DNA of 49,496 bases from Nautiliaceae bacterium (lineage in GTDB: Bacteria; Campylobacterota; Campylobacteria; Campylobacterales; Nautiliaceae): the NCBI GenBank assembly GCA_027062625.1, contig JAMOSZ010000015.1:1-49496 (forward strand), in the 5' to 3' direction. The notes below the pieces were generated by a model. It was not told where the DNA came from. It did not search any database and worked only from the letters and a program-made list of their open reading frames with translations. Below, piece by piece: positions 36,346 through 47,485 of the stretch. Both the position numbers and the translations under genes were made by a program. How positions within the stretch are numbered: the first letter of the stretch is position 1; every line of letters starts with the position of its first letter.

Positions 36346-38151
36346 TTATTTTTTTCTACTCATTCTCTTTCTCACAGCCGGGTCAAGATATTTCTTTCTT
36401 ACACGGATTGATTTTGGAGTAACTTCCACAAGTTCATCCTCTTCAATCCATTCAAGTGCCTTTTCAAGCGTCATCTCAACAGGAGGTACTAGTTTTATCG
36501 CTTCATCACTTCCGCTTGCCCTAACGTTTGTTAAGTTTTTTCCTCTTATTGGATTAACTTCAAGGTCATTGCTTCTGCTATGTTCTCCAACAATCATTCC
36601 ATTATAAACTTTATCCCCCGGTTTTATAAACATTTTCCCTCTCTCTTGAAGGTTAAAAATCGCATACCCAGTTGCTACTCCATTTTCCATTGAAATAAGC
36701 GCTCCATTTTTTCTTTTATAAGGTTTAGTGGTTGCTGGGCGAAACTCCAAAAAGCTTGAATTAAGCACTCCCTCACCCTTAGTATCACTCATAAATTCAC
36801 CTCTATACCCAATAAGTCCCCTTGCTGGCATCTCAAATTCAATCCTTGTAGTTCCATCTGAAAGTGGCATCATATTTTTCATAATTCCACCTCTTATTCC
36901 AAGCTTTTCAATCACTACTCCGCTATATTCATCTGGCACATCAACAACCACATACTCATAAGGTTCAAGTTTTACTCCGTTTTCTTCTTTGATAATAACT
37001 TCTGGACGCGAGAGGGAAAATTCAAAATCTTCTCTTCTAAGATTTTCAGCCAAAATCGCAATTTGAAGCTCACCTCTTCCTGAAACTTTAAATTTACCCT
37101 CACCAAGCTCTTCAATTTTCATAGCAATATTTGTCTCCATCTCTTTAAAGAGTCTATCTCTAAGCTTTGGAGCGGTTACATTTTTCCCCTCAGTCCCAGC
37201 AAGTGGAGAATCATTTACGCTCATAATTACGCTAATTGTCGGCTCTTCAATATGAAGCGGATCAAGTGCTACTGGGTTATCTTTATCAGCAATTGTATCT
37301 CCAACATCAAGGGCATCAAACCCAGCAAGTGCTACAATATCCCCAGCACTTGCTTCATCAATCTCAATTCTATCAAGTCCTAAAAATCCAAGAAGCTTTG
37401 TAACTCTTCCTTGAATTTTCTCTCCATTTGCTTTTACTAATGTAACTTGATCCCCTTTTTTCACGCGCCCGTTAAAAATCCTTGCAATCCCAATTCTTCC
37501 AACATAATTATCATAATCAAGAGTAAAGACTTGCATTTGAAGAGGTTTATTCTCATCCCCACTTGGAGGTGGAATATGTTTGAGAATAGCTTCAAAAATT
37601 GGAGTCATATCTTTATTATCATCTTCAAGCTCCCACTTTGCAATTCCATTCTTAGCCGCTGCATAAATTATCGGAAAATCAAGCTGGTCTTCACTTGCTC
37701 CCATACTAACAAACAAATCAAAAACCTCATCAACAACCCTATCTGGCTCAGCTGCTGGTTTGTCTATTTTGTTTACAACTAAAATGGGTTTAAGTCCAAG
37801 TGAGAGTGCCTTTTTTACAACAAACTTTGTCTGAGGCATAACCCCTTCTTGCGCATCAACCAAAAGCAAAACTCCATCCACCATCTTTAATACCCTCTCA
37901 ACCTCTCCACCAAAATCACTATGTCCTGGGGTATCAATAATATTAATTTTATAATCTTTCCACTTAATTGCCGTATTTTTTGAAAGAATTGTTATTCCTC
38001 TCTCTTTTTCCAAATCATTACTATCCATAACTCTCTCACCAAGCTCTTTTCTACTATCAAGAGTGCCTGATTGTTTTAGTAATTCATCCACTAATGTAGT
38101 TTTTCCATGGTCAACATGAGCAATAACCGCTATATTTCTTATATTTTTCAT
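36346..38151 (-). CDS. typA: Translational GTPase TypA/BipA
   Basis: [24 protein letters not shown]...[24 protein letters not shown]...[22 protein letters not shown]. Confidence 0.97.
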   Translation of the reverse strand: MKNIRNIAVIAHVDHGKTTLVDELLKQSGTLDSRKELGERVMDSNDLEKERGITILSKNTAIKWKDYKINIIDTPGHSDFGGEVERVLKMVDGVLLLVDAQEGVMPQTKFVVKKALSLGLKPILVVNKIDKPAAEPDRVVDEVFDLFVSMGASEDQLDFPIIYAAAKNGIAKWELEDDNKDMTPIFEAILKHIPPPSGDENKPLQMQVFTLDYDNYVGRIGIARIFNGRVKKGDQVTLVKANGEKIQGRVTKLLGFLGLDRIEIDEASAGDIVALAGFDALDVGDTIADKDNPVALDPLHIEEPTISVIMSVNDSPLAGTEGKNVTAPKLRDRLFKEMETNIAMKIEELGEGKFKVSGRGELQIAILAENLRREDFEFSLSRPEVIIKEENGVKLEPYEYVVVDVPDEYSGVVIEKLGIRGGIMKNMMPLSDGTTRIEFEMPARGLIGYRGEFMSDTKGEGVLNSSFLEFRPATTKPYKRKNGALISMENGVATGYAIFNLQERGKMFIKPGDKVYNGMIVGEHSRSNDLEVNPIRGKNLTNVRASGSDEAIKLVPPVEMTLEKALEWIEEDELVEVTPKSIRVRKKYLDPAVRKRMSRKK

Positions 38152-38175
38152 CTATTACCTTTAAAATTTTTGAAA

Positions 38176-39888
38176 TTATATCTTTTTGAGAAAATTTGAC
38201 AACCTATCAAATTCAAAAGTATTAATAACATCCTCTTTTTCTATCCATCCTCTTCTTGCTTGATTTACCCCATACCTTATAAATTCAAACATTTTTATAT
38301 TATGAGCATCAGAATTAATTGCAACCTTACAACCAATCTCTTTTGCTCTTTTTGATAAAATATCATTTAAATCCAATCTATCTGGTTGAGAGTTTATCTC
38401 CATTGCCACATTAAGCTCTTTTGCCATTTTAAAAATTTCATCCCACTCAGCTTCAATCCCTTCTCTTTTATTTATAAGCCTATTTAAAGGATGAGCTAAG
38501 ATATTAATTTTTGGTAACGCCCTTAAAATTCTTTTAGTTTGAGTTTTTTTGTCCAAATTAAACTTATAATGAATCGCACCAACTACAATATCAAGCCTTT
38601 TTAACACTTCATCCGAAAAATCCAAACTCCCATCTTCTAAAATATCAACTTCTGCTCCTTTTAAAATTTTAATTTGAGGGTATTTCTTTTTTAGTCTCTC
38701 AATCTCATCAAACTGCTCTAAAAGCCTTTTTTCATCAAGCCCATTTGCAACTGATAATCTTTTTGAATGGTCAGTAATTGCAATATATTCATATCCTAAT
38801 TCTATTGCCCTTTTTACCATCTCTTCAATACTACAAGCTCCATCGCTATAAATTGTGTGCATATGCAAATCCCCTCTTAAATCAAAAAGCTCTACAAGCT
38901 TTGGCAACTCCCCAGCCAAACACGCCTCAATTTCTCCTCTATTTTCCCTAAGCTCTGGCTCAATATAACAAAGCCCAACTGCTTTGTAAACTTCATCTTC
39001 ACTCTTACCTGCTATCTTTCTCTCCCCCTCATAAACCCCATATTCATTAACCCTAAGTCCTTTTTCTATTGCCAAGCGTCTTATTTTTATATTGTGAGCT
39101 TTACTTCCGGTAAAATAGTGAAGTGCCGCTCCATAACTTTCACGGCTAACTGCTCTTAAATCAACTTGAAGAGAATTTTCTAAAAATACGGTTGAGCGGG
39201 TAAGACCGGCTGAATGAACTTCTTTTACTCTTTTAAACTTTATAAAATACTCACTAACCTTTTTATAATCTTTTGCAATTACCAAAACATCCAAATCCCC
39301 AACACTCTCCTTTTTTCTCCTAAAACTACCGGCAATTTCAACAATCTCCACTCCATCAAACTTTTGTAAATACTCTTTAAGCTCATTGGCTATCCCCTCA
39401 ACCTCAGCCCACAAAAATCTAATTCCAGCCTTTTTTAGCTGCTTAATCCCTTTTAAAATCTTCTCAATAAGTTTTGGTCCAAATCCTTTTAATTTAGCGA
39501 GCTCTCCGCTTTGCGCATATTTTTTAAGCTCATCAAGAGAAGTAATCCCAAAAGCGTCATAAATTTGCTTAATTCTTTTTGGACCAAGCCCCTCAATGCT
39601 TAACATCTCCAAAAGTCCAGAAGGTATCTCTTTTTTTAGCTCTTCAAGTTTTGAGAATCTATGAGTTAAAACAATCTCTTTAATATATTCACTCAAATCT
39701 TTCCCAATTCCAGGAAGCCTTGTTAAATCAACCCCCTCTCTTACAAGCTTTTCAAAATCTTTACTTGAATTTTCAATTATCCTTGCTGCATTTCTATACG
39801 CTCTTACCTTAAAAGAGTTCTCTCCTTTAATCTCTAATAAATCCGCCGTTTGAGAGAAAATTTTTGCAATTTCACTATTATTCATCAA
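38176..39888 (-). CDS. polX: DNA polymerase/3'-5' exonuclease PolX
   Basis: Pol beta-like N-terminus (RRKKESVGDLDVLV) and PHP C-terminus (GDLHMHTIYSDGACSIEEM, AITDHSKRL, INSDAHN). Confidence 0.93.
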   Translation of the reverse strand: MMNNSEIAKIFSQTADLLEIKGENSFKVRAYRNAARIIENSSKDFEKLVREGVDLTRLPGIGKDLSEYIKEIVLTHRFSKLEELKKEIPSGLLEMLSIEGLGPKRIKQIYDAFGITSLDELKKYAQSGELAKLKGFGPKLIEKILKGIKQLKKAGIRFLWAEVEGIANELKEYLQKFDGVEIVEIAGSFRRKKESVGDLDVLVIAKDYKKVSEYFIKFKRVKEVHSAGLTRSTVFLENSLQVDLRAVSRESYGAALHYFTGSKAHNIKIRRLAIEKGLRVNEYGVYEGERKIAGKSEDEVYKAVGLCYIEPELRENRGEIEACLAGELPKLVELFDLRGDLHMHTIYSDGACSIEEMVKRAIELGYEYIAITDHSKRLSVANGLDEKRLLEQFDEIERLKKKYPQIKILKGAEVDILEDGSLDFSDEVLKRLDIVVGAIHYKFNLDKKTQTKRILRALPKINILAHPLNRLINKREGIEAEWDEIFKMAKELNVAMEINSQPDRLDLNDILSKRAKEIGCKVAINSDAHNIKMFEFIRYGVNQARRGWIEKEDVINTFEFDRLSNFLKKI

Positions 39889-40165
39889 ATTCCTTTAAAA
39901 ATTCTCTTATCTTATCATTAAGTGGCAAAGAGACTTTTTTTTGCTTACTTGTTGGATTTTTAATCTCAATTTCACTTTTTGGAACTTTAAAAGTTTTGCT
40001 AAAAAACTTAATAAGCTCCTTATTTGCCGCCCCTTCAACCGCTGGGGCTTTTATGTTAACTTTTAAAGCATCCCCATAAAGTCCAGCAATCTTATTTTTT
40101 GAAGAGTTTGGCTGGACCTTAATACTTAAAATTACCCTATTATCTTTAATCTCAAACATTCTCAC
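39878..40165 (-). CDS. DUF167/YggU family protein
   Basis: VQPNSSKNKIAGLYGDALKVNIKAPAVEGAANKELIKFFSK. Confidence 0.92.
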   Translation of the reverse strand: MRMFEIKDNRVILSIKVQPNSSKNKIAGLYGDALKVNIKAPAVEGAANKELIKFFSKTFKVPKSEIEIKNPTSKQKKVSLPLNDKIREFLKEFDE

Positions 40166-41276
40166 CCCTTATTAATTTTGCTATTTTCTCTAAATCTATC
40201 TTACTTTTAATTTCAGTTGGCTTTGCTTTTTTAATAGCTTCGTTTATATTCTCAACATCACAAACTTCAATCCCAAAAACCTCTTTATAAAGAGATTTTT
40301 GATTAAAAAAGTATCTACCACTAATAATTGGCACATTAAAAAAAGCCGCTTCAATTGGATTATGCCCTCCTACTCCCTTTACAAAACTCCCACCAAGAAT
40401 TACAATATCCGCAATTGAGTATAAATTAACAAGCTCTCCTAACTTATCATCTAAAATAATATCCCCTCTTAGCTCTTCACTTAATTTTTCAAATTTAAGC
40501 CCTCTTTTTTTTGCAAACTCACTTAAAAACTTTTCAACCTCTAAAAATCTCTCTGGATGTCTTGGAGCAATTACTACTTGATATCCTTTAAAATCAAGAT
40601 TTTTTAAAATAAGCTCCTCTTCATTTGGATGAGTAGAAGCTATAACAATTAAAGGCTTTTGCTTTTTATACTTTTTTGTAATTTGTGGAATAAAATAAGT
40701 CTTAATATTCCCAACAACTTCCACATTTTCTGCTCCAAGCTCTAATAGTCTTTTTTTATCCTCTTGGCTTTGAGCTAAGACTAAATCAATATTCTTAAAA
40801 ATATGCCTATAAAACCATCTAAATTTTTTATATCTTGGATAACTCCTATCAGATACTCTTGCATTTAATAAAACAACCCTCTTACACCTTTTTTTCCCCA
40901 TTAAAAAAAGCATATACCAAAGCTCAGCTTCCATTACCACTAAACTCTTACACTCTCTAAACCAAAAAGGTAAAAAAATCTCATAAGGCAAAAATCTTAC
41001 ATCCCCATATCTTTTAGCTTCATCAAATCCAGTTTGGGTAATTACGGAAATGTTTGGATTTTTAAAAATTTCAAACAAAGGTTTTAAAGCTCTAACCTCT
41101 CCAAAAGAACAGGCGTGAAAATGGTAATCTTTTTTTGTAAAGGGAGGGTTTTTATAAAGAAAAAATCTTGCTGGAATTGAGCGGCGATACTTCTTCTTTA
41201 AAGAGAGTAAAATCAAAAAAGGAATAGCTAAAAGATAAAGAAAAAAAAAGAAAAAGTAATAAAAACTACTTATCAT
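40152..41276 (-). CDS. waaA: 3-deoxy-D-manno-octulosonic acid transferase
   Basis: HACSFGEVRALKP...TQTGFDEAKR...VMEAELWYMLF...LVIVASTHPNEEELIL...LGGSFVKGVGGHNPIEAA. Confidence 0.93.
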   Translation of the reverse strand: MISSFYYFFFFFLYLLAIPFLILLSLKKKYRRSIPARFFLYKNPPFTKKDYHFHACSFGEVRALKPLFEIFKNPNISVITQTGFDEAKRYGDVRFLPYEIFLPFWFRECKSLVVMEAELWYMLFLMGKKRCKRVVLLNARVSDRSYPRYKKFRWFYRHIFKNIDLVLAQSQEDKKRLLELGAENVEVVGNIKTYFIPQITKKYKKQKPLIVIASTHPNEEELILKNLDFKGYQVVIAPRHPERFLEVEKFLSEFAKKRGLKFEKLSEELRGDIILDDKLGELVNLYSIADIVILGGSFVKGVGGHNPIEAAFFNVPIISGRYFFNQKSLYKEVFGIEVCDVENINEAIKKAKPTEIKSKIDLEKIAKLIRGENV

Positions 41277-41994
41277 CTTTTAAATCATCTTCACTTTCCA
41301 CAAACAAAACTCTCCCACAATGCGGGCAAGTTGTAATATCTTCTCCTTTTACAACCTCAGCATAAACTTTATCGCTAATTCTCATATGACATCCCGTGCA
41401 AGCTTGTTTTCTTACCGGAGTTACTGCACTAATTCCAGCCCATCTTTTAATTTTTTCGTAAAATCTATAAATTTGAGGATTCATTTGTGAGACTAAGTTA
41501 TTAATTTTTTCATAAATAGTTTTCTTTTGAGCCTCAATTGTCTCTAACTTCTTATCAACATCAAGCTTTGTTAAAGTAATATCCGCATCAATCTTTTCAA
41601 GCTCTTTTTCAAGTTCTGCTTTTTTCTCTTCTTTTTGTTCAATTATTCTTTCAAGTCTCTCAATCTCTTCATTTGCTACATTAATTTGCTCTTTTGCAAG
41701 CTCCTCTTCAATTTGAAGAGCTTTATACTCTTTTTCACTCTTAATTCTTGATTGCTTCTCTTCAATATCCTTTAACTTATCTTTAAGCTCAGCAATTAAA
41801 AGCTCACTTTGGCTAATTTTTACTTTTAAATTTCTAATCTCATTTACTATCTTATCAAACTCATCTAATACTTTTTTCTTTTTTGCTTCAAGTCTTAATA
41901 GTGGTGCTTTTATACTCTTTTCAATAGGTTCAAGTTCTTGAAGTCTTCTTTCAAGTCTATTTAGCTCAATTAACTCCTCTAAAAATTTATTCAT
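41266..41994 (-). CDS. flgZ: Coiled-coil C4-type zinc ribbon protein (HP0958/FlgZ-like)
   Basis: Long coiled coil then ACTGCHMRISDKVYAEVVKGEDITTCPHCGRVLFV. Confidence 0.85.
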   Translation of the reverse strand: MNKFLEELIELNRLERRLQELEPIEKSIKAPLLRLEAKKKKVLDEFDKIVNEIRNLKVKISQSELLIAELKDKLKDIEEKQSRIKSEKEYKALQIEEELAKEQINVANEEIERLERIIEQKEEKKAELEKELEKIDADITLTKLDVDKKLETIEAQKKTIYEKINNLVSQMNPQIYRFYEKIKRWAGISAVTPVRKQACTGCHMRISDKVYAEVVKGEDITTCPHCGRVLFVESEDDLKDDK

Positions 41995-42014
41995 CTCTCA
42001 CCTTTTTGTTGGAA

Positions 42015-42737
42015 TTATATCAAATCTAAAAATGGATTACTTGAATTTAACTTGATAATATCAATATCAAAATGCTTTATTGCTTCATACATTGCATCTA
42101 CAAAATACCTCTCACTCTCATAATGTCTAATATCAATTAAAGATATTTCTCTCGCTTTTGCCTCCATTGCTTCGTGATACTTTATATCTCCCGTTAAAAA
42201 ACAATCAGCCTCTATCTTTCCTAAAAGTCCCATTCCAGCACCAGTTGTAACTGCTATTCTTTTAATAAAATCCTTTGCCCTAACTACTCTTAAAACCTCA
42301 ATACCCATTCTCTTTTTTACCAAATCACAAAGTTCATCAAATTCCATAAATACATCGCTATAAAAAACAAAACCATCAACTTCTCCGCTAAACCCAAGGA
42401 CATTTCTTGCAAAATATTCATTAAGATGAGTCTTATCAAAATTTGTATGCATTGAGATAAGGGAGATATTTTTTTGAATAAGTTTTATTAAAAATTTTGT
42501 AGAAAAAGTATCTCCATTTACTCTTTTTATACCTTTAAAAATTAATGGATGATGGGTAATTAACAAAGAATTTGGCTCAATTTCTCTAACAACCTCATCA
42601 TCAATATCCAAAGAGATATAAATTCTATTAACCTCAAAATCAAAATTGCCAACAATAAGCCCACTATTATCCCACTCCTCTTGAAGCTCAAAAGGAGAAA
42701 TTTCATTTAACAAATCATAAATAGTTCTAACTCTCAT
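42015..42737 (-). CDS. Nif3-like dinuclear metal centre protein
   Basis: EEWDNSGLIVG, LITHHPLIFKGIKRV, ISMHTNFDKT, CFLTGDIKYHEAMEAK. Confidence 0.92.
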   Translation of the reverse strand: MRVRTIYDLLNEISPFELQEEWDNSGLIVGNFDFEVNRIYISLDIDDEVVREIEPNSLLITHHPLIFKGIKRVNGDTFSTKFLIKLIQKNISLISMHTNFDKTHLNEYFARNVLGFSGEVDGFVFYSDVFMEFDELCDLVKKRMGIEVLRVVRAKDFIKRIAVTTGAGMGLLGKIEADCFLTGDIKYHEAMEAKAREISLIDIRHYESERYFVDAMYEAIKHFDIDIIKLNSSNPFLDLI

Positions 42738-42745
42738 TTTATCTC

Positions 42746-43576
42746 CTACATTATATTATGAAGTTTATTTCCCTCTCTCATCCACTCTTCAAGTTCTTCC
42801 CATTTTTCTCTTTTTATAAGCTCTTTTGCTCTTTTTAGCTCATCTTCAAATGCATCCACTGCTTTTAGCAGATTTTTTTTATTCTCTTTAAAAATACTCT
42901 TCCACATCGTAGGATTTGACTTTGCAAGTCTACTCATATCCTTAAATCCACCAGCTGCAAGAGTTACTATATGCTCTTTATCTTCTTGATTTAAAACCGC
43001 ATTTGCAATTGAAAAAGAGACAATATGAGGCATATGAGAGATAAAAGCCGCGTGGCGGTCGTGCTCTTTTGAATTCATAATTTTAATTTGCATTTTAAGA
43101 TAGTTATAAATATCAAAAGCCCTTTTTACTTGCACCTCTCCACTCTCTTCAATATCGCAAACTACCATTACCTTATTATAATACAAATCCTCAATAGCTG
43201 CTTTTGGACCTGAATATTCAGTCCCAGCCATTGGATGAGAAGCTACCAAATTTTTTCTAATGTTTTTAGGACAATTTTTAACAATACTCTCTTTTGTTGA
43301 GCCAAAATCAATTATTAAAGCATCTTTTTTTAAAGAAAGCTTTGAGATATCTTTTAGTGCTTTAATAATTGCTTCAATAGGAATTGCTAAAACAATAACA
43401 TCCGCACTCCTAACGCCATCTTCAAACTCCAAAACCTCATCCACCAACCCAAGCTTTAACGCTTCTTCTTGATGGGATGGATTGTTATCCACTCCAATTA
43501 TTCTATCAAAATAGCCCCTCATAGCAAGCGCAAAACTTCCTCCCATAAGTCCAAGTCCAACAACACAGCAAGTCAT
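42746..43576 (-). CDS. tyrA: Prephenate dehydrogenase
   Basis: VGLGLMGGSFALAMR...SHPMAGTEYSGPKAA...HMPHIVSFSIANAV. Confidence 0.93.
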   Translation of the reverse strand: MTCCVVGLGLMGGSFALAMRGYFDRIIGVDNNPSHQEEALKLGLVDEVLEFEDGVRSADVIVLAIPIEAIIKALKDISKLSLKKDALIIDFGSTKESIVKNCPKNIRKNLVASHPMAGTEYSGPKAAIEDLYYNKVMVVCDIEESGEVQVKRAFDIYNYLKMQIKIMNSKEHDRHAAFISHMPHIVSFSIANAVLNQEDKEHIVTLAAGGFKDMSRLAKSNPTMWKSIFKENKKNLLKAVDAFEDELKRAKELIKREKWEELEEWMREGNKLHNIM

Positions 43577-43613
43577 TTTACCTCTTTTTTTAAAAATTAT
43601 ATCACATTTACGA

Positions 43614-43619
43614 TATAAT
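43614..43619 (+). promoter_or_regulatory. Candidate -10 element upstream of bamA
   Basis: TATAAT in the tyrA/bamA divergent region; followed by AAGGAG Shine-Dalgarno before the ATG at 43663. Confidence 0.35.
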
Positions 43620-43662
43620 TTTGGCTAATAAAAAATTTAGCGTATACTTTATAAGGAGAGAT

Positions 43663-45840
43663 ATGAAAAAATCCATTTTTTTAATACTTCCAATAGCACT
43701 TCTTGCACAAATAAACGAAATAAAATATAAAGGACTAATCCACATTTCCCCTCTTAGTGCAAATGCTATAATCAATATTCAAAAAGGAAGTGAATTTGAT
43801 ATAAAAAAAATAGACAAAGCCTTAAAAAAACTCTACAAAACTGGCTACTTTCAAACAATAAAAGTTGATTATTCAAACGGCATTTTAACATTTATCTGCA
43901 AAGAAAAACCAACCATCGCAAAAATAAAATTTTACAATGTCCCAGAAGATGTAAAAAACCTTTTAAAAGAACAAAAATTAATAATAAAAAAAGGTGAAAT
44001 TCTCCAAGAAGAGAAAATTAAAAAAATTCAAAAATTTATTGAAGAATACTATAAAGCAAAAGGCTACTTTAATAGCTATGTAAAAGTTATTATAAAACCA
44101 CTCCCTAATAACAGAGCAGAAGTAGAAATTATCGCCCACAAAGGTCGCTCAGTTTATGTAAGAGAAGTTAACTTCTTTGGAGCAACTTTACCAAAAGATG
44201 AATTACTTGATGAAGTTGAAAATCAACCCCGCACATTTTGGAGCAACCTTCCATTTACAAATAGCGGTAAATTAAATTTACTCACCCTCTTAAACGATAA
44301 AATAGCACTTAAAAATTACTATATGAATTTAGGATATATTGATGCTAACATCTCAACTCCCTTTGCATCAATAAATACTGATAGCTATTTTGCTGATATT
44401 GACTATAAAATAGAAGAAGGAAAAAGATATATAGTAAAAAAAGTTTCAATAGACTACCCAAAAACCATAAAAGTAAAACTTCCAAAACTAAATTTAAAAC
44501 CAAACAAATATTTCAACATCTCCGCCCTTAAAAAAGATATAAAAAATATTCAACACGCCTTTATGGACAAAGGATACGCATACGCAAAAGTTTATCCAGA
44601 TATCAAAAAAGAAAATAACTTTGCACATATAACTTATAAAGTAATTCCAGGAGAGATAGTTTATATAAATGATGTAATTATTGAAGGAAACAATAAAACT
44701 CTTGATAGAGTTGTTAGAAGAAATATTTTCTTAGCACCAGGAGATAAATTCTCATATACCGATTTCCAAGATAGCATCAACGCTTTAAAAAGAAAAGGGT
44801 ATTATAAAGAAGTTAGCATAAAAAAAGAGAGAATCTCTCAAAATAAAATGAACTTAAAAGTAAAAGCAGTTGATGGGCTTAGTGGAATGCTAAAAGCTGG
44901 AATAAGTTATGGAACTTATACAAAACTAGGATTTAATTTCTCCCTTAGCGAAAAAAATATCTTTGGTAGCGGGCAAACAATCTCTATTAACGCCGATGTT
45001 AGCTCAGTTTCATCAAGTTATAGCATAAGCTTATTTAACCCAAGAATTTTTGATAGCCTCTACTCATTTAATTTTTCTCTTTATAAAAGAAGCTTTGATG
45101 GAATCTCTTACACTTCAAAACAAAAAGGTGGTAGTATTGGAATTGGTCGCCAATTAAATAGATTCACATCCGCAAACATAACTTATGGATATGTAAAAAC
45201 AAAGCTAACTGATTATCCAGACGAAGATTACATAAAACCAAACAGCACAAAAAGTTATGTAACTTTATCTCTTGCTTATAACAATACAGATGACTATTTC
45301 TTCCCAACAAACGGAATAATTGCAAGTGCCTCTTCTCAAATTGCTGGACTTGGAGGAGATGAGAAGTTTATAAAAACTTTATTAAAAGCAAAAACATTTT
45401 ACCCTATTACTGACAAAACCTACAACACAATAGCAGTGCTAAAATATAGAGTAATAGCAGGAGCTATTAAAGATAATGGGTATTTACCAATTAACGAAAA
45501 ATTTTATGTTGGAGGGGCAAGAAGCATAAGAGGATTTAACTGGTACTCAATCTCTCCTGTGGATAAAAAAGGCAATAAAATAGGAGGAAAGTATGAATTC
45601 ATAACAGGTCCAGAAATTTCAACTCCTCTTAGTGAGAAAAGTAAAATATGGCTAACAGGATTTATTGATTATGGAGCTGTGGGAGAGGATAGATTAAATA
45701 TTACAAGAAGCTCATATGGATTTGAGATTGACTGGATTACCCCAATGGGACCTCTTAGCTTTATATGGGCTTGGCCAATTAAAAGTGAGAGTGGAGATGA
45801 CTTACAAAAATTTGAATTTAACATAGGAGCAACTTTTTAA
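43663..45840 (+). CDS. bamA: Outer membrane protein assembly factor BamA (POTRA repeats + beta-barrel)
   Basis: MKKSIFLILPIALLAQINEIKYKGL; POTRA-like repeats; barrel VGGARSIRGFNW and C-terminal FNIGATF. Start moved to ATG at 43663. Confidence 0.95.
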   Translation: MKKSIFLILPIALLAQINEIKYKGLIHISPLSANAIINIQKGSEFDIKKIDKALKKLYKTGYFQTIKVDYSNGILTFICKEKPTIAKIKFYNVPEDVKNLLKEQKLIIKKGEILQEEKIKKIQKFIEEYYKAKGYFNSYVKVIIKPLPNNRAEVEIIAHKGRSVYVREVNFFGATLPKDELLDEVENQPRTFWSNLPFTNSGKLNLLTLLNDKIALKNYYMNLGYIDANISTPFASINTDSYFADIDYKIEEGKRYIVKKVSIDYPKTIKVKLPKLNLKPNKYFNISALKKDIKNIQHAFMDKGYAYAKVYPDIKKENNFAHITYKVIPGEIVYINDVIIEGNNKTLDRVVRRNIFLAPGDKFSYTDFQDSINALKRKGYYKEVSIKKERISQNKMNLKVKAVDGLSGMLKAGISYGTYTKLGFNFSLSEKNIFGSGQTISINADVSSVSSSYSISLFNPRIFDSLYSFNFSLYKRSFDGISYTSKQKGGSIGIGRQLNRFTSANITYGYVKTKLTDYPDEDYIKPNSTKSYVTLSLAYNNTDDYFFPTNGIIASASSQIAGLGGDEKFIKTLLKAKTFYPITDKTYNTIAVLKYRVIAGAIKDNGYLPINEKFYVGGARSIRGFNWYSISPVDKKGNKIGGKYEFITGPEISTPLSEKSKIWLTGFIDYGAVGEDRLNITRSSYGFEIDWITPMGPLSFIWAWPIKSESGDDLQKFEFNIGATF

Positions 45841-47118
45841 ATGAAAATGAGAAAAATTGGATTTTTAGAAGCGTTTAGTATTGGTGTTGGGGGAATGGTA
45901 GGTGGTGGAATTTTTGCAGTCCTTGGACTTACAATTGATTTGGCAAAAGGAGCAGCTCCCATTGCTTTTTTAATTGGAGGACTTATTGCATTAATTACCG
46001 CTTACTCTTACGCAAAACTATCAGTTAAATTTCCAAGTGAGGGTGGTAGCATTGAATATATTGTAAAAGCCTTTGGAAACAATTTATTTAGCGCTATTGC
46101 CAATAATTTACTTCTTATTTCATATGTAATTATGCTTGCTCTTTACGCCTCAGCCTTTGGAAGTTACGCAAGTGCCCTTATTATGGGAGCTGATATTCCA
46201 TCTCTTCATAAATTCTTATCAGTTGTAGTAATTACTCTTTTTGTTTTAATAAACTTAATGGGAGCGTTTTTAACAGGAAAAGCAGAAGATATTTTAGTTT
46301 ATACAAAAATTGCAATCTTAGTAGTTTTTGTTATTATTGGATTTTATACAGCTGAGCATTTTGAGAGATTATCCCCTAAATATTGGGAGAGTCCAATTAA
46401 GATTATAACTGGTGGATTGATTATATTTTTAGCATATGAAGGATTTGAGCTTATTGCAAATTCAGCAAAAGATGTTATAAATCCTCAAAAAACACTCCCT
46501 AAGGCTTTTTATGCAAGCGTAATTTTTGTAATTATTCTTTATGTAAGTATTGCAATAGTTACAATTGCAAACGTAGATTTTCAAACCGCAAAAAAAGCCC
46601 AAGATTATGTGCTTGCAATTGCTGCTAAACCTTTACTTGGAAAAGCTGGTTTTATAATAATCTCTCTTGCGGCTATGCTCTCAACTGCAAGTGCAATTAA
46701 CGCAACAATCTATGGAGCTGGAAGGGCTGGATATTTAATTGCAAAACTTGGAGAAATCCCAAAAAGCTTTTCAGAAAAGATAAAACAAGGGTATGAAGGA
46801 ATGATAATTCTTGGACTACTTGGAATAATTTTTGCAATAAGCTTTAATATAGAAAACATCTCAGTAGCCGGAAGTTTTGGATTTTTAACAATCTTTGGAC
46901 TGATTAATTTAGCTAACTTTAAACTAAGAAAAGTAACAAACGCAAATCCTATAATCGCACTACTTGGCTTTATTTTGTGTATCTTATCAGCTATTGTTCT
47001 TATTGGATATAACTTAATTTACAACATTCAAGCTCTAAAAAGTAGTGCGTGGGTTATAGCAATTGTAATAATTTTTACTTACATCTATCAAAAATTTAAA
47101 ACCCTACACATAAAATAA
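45841..47118 (+). CDS. APC-family amino acid permease
   Basis: EAFSIGVGGMVGGGIFAVLGLTIDLAKGAAPIAFLIGGLIALITAYSYAKLS; YEGFELIANSAKDVINPQKTLPKAFYAS. Confidence 0.92.
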   Translation: MKMRKIGFLEAFSIGVGGMVGGGIFAVLGLTIDLAKGAAPIAFLIGGLIALITAYSYAKLSVKFPSEGGSIEYIVKAFGNNLFSAIANNLLLISYVIMLALYASAFGSYASALIMGADIPSLHKFLSVVVITLFVLINLMGAFLTGKAEDILVYTKIAILVVFVIIGFYTAEHFERLSPKYWESPIKIITGGLIIFLAYEGFELIANSAKDVINPQKTLPKAFYASVIFVIILYVSIAIVTIANVDFQTAKKAQDYVLAIAAKPLLGKAGFIIISLAAMLSTASAINATIYGAGRAGYLIAKLGEIPKSFSEKIKQGYEGMIILGLLGIIFAISFNIENISVAGSFGFLTIFGLINLANFKLRKVTNANPIIALLGFILCILSAIVLIGYNLIYNIQALKSSAWVIAIVIIFTYIYQKFKTLHIK

Positions 47119-47421
47119 ATGGGCAATTCCTTTTTTGTCTTTTCCTTTTACACACAAAATCACAAGCACACTCTCAACTTGCATAAATTTACTAAGCCTT
47201 TTTAAAAACTCACTCCTCATTGCACATCTACAAGACACCTCTATAATTGCAACTGCCTTTTTTATCCTCTTTTCAACCTTAAATTCTTCTTTAAGCCCAA
47301 CTTTTAAATAATTAATCTTCTCCTCATCAAAAATATCAAGCCTTTCAATGGGAAGGTGGTTAAATTCTCTCTCTGACACATCTTTTACAAAAGCTAAATA
47401 CTCATCCCTTGAAACTTTCAT
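47104..47421 (-). CDS. Small protein of unknown function
   Basis: 105 aa ORF filling a gap between permease and glyQ; no motif recognised. Confidence 0.45.
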   Translation of the reverse strand: MKVSRDEYLAFVKDVSEREFNHLPIERLDIFDEEKINYLKVGLKEEFKVEKRIKKAVAIIEVSCRCAMRSEFLKRLSKFMQVESVLVILCVKGKDKKGIAHLFYV

Positions 47422-47485
47422 CCTTTATCCTTTTTATTTTACAAAATTATATCAAAAAGTCCCAAAGATTAAATTAAAAGAGGAG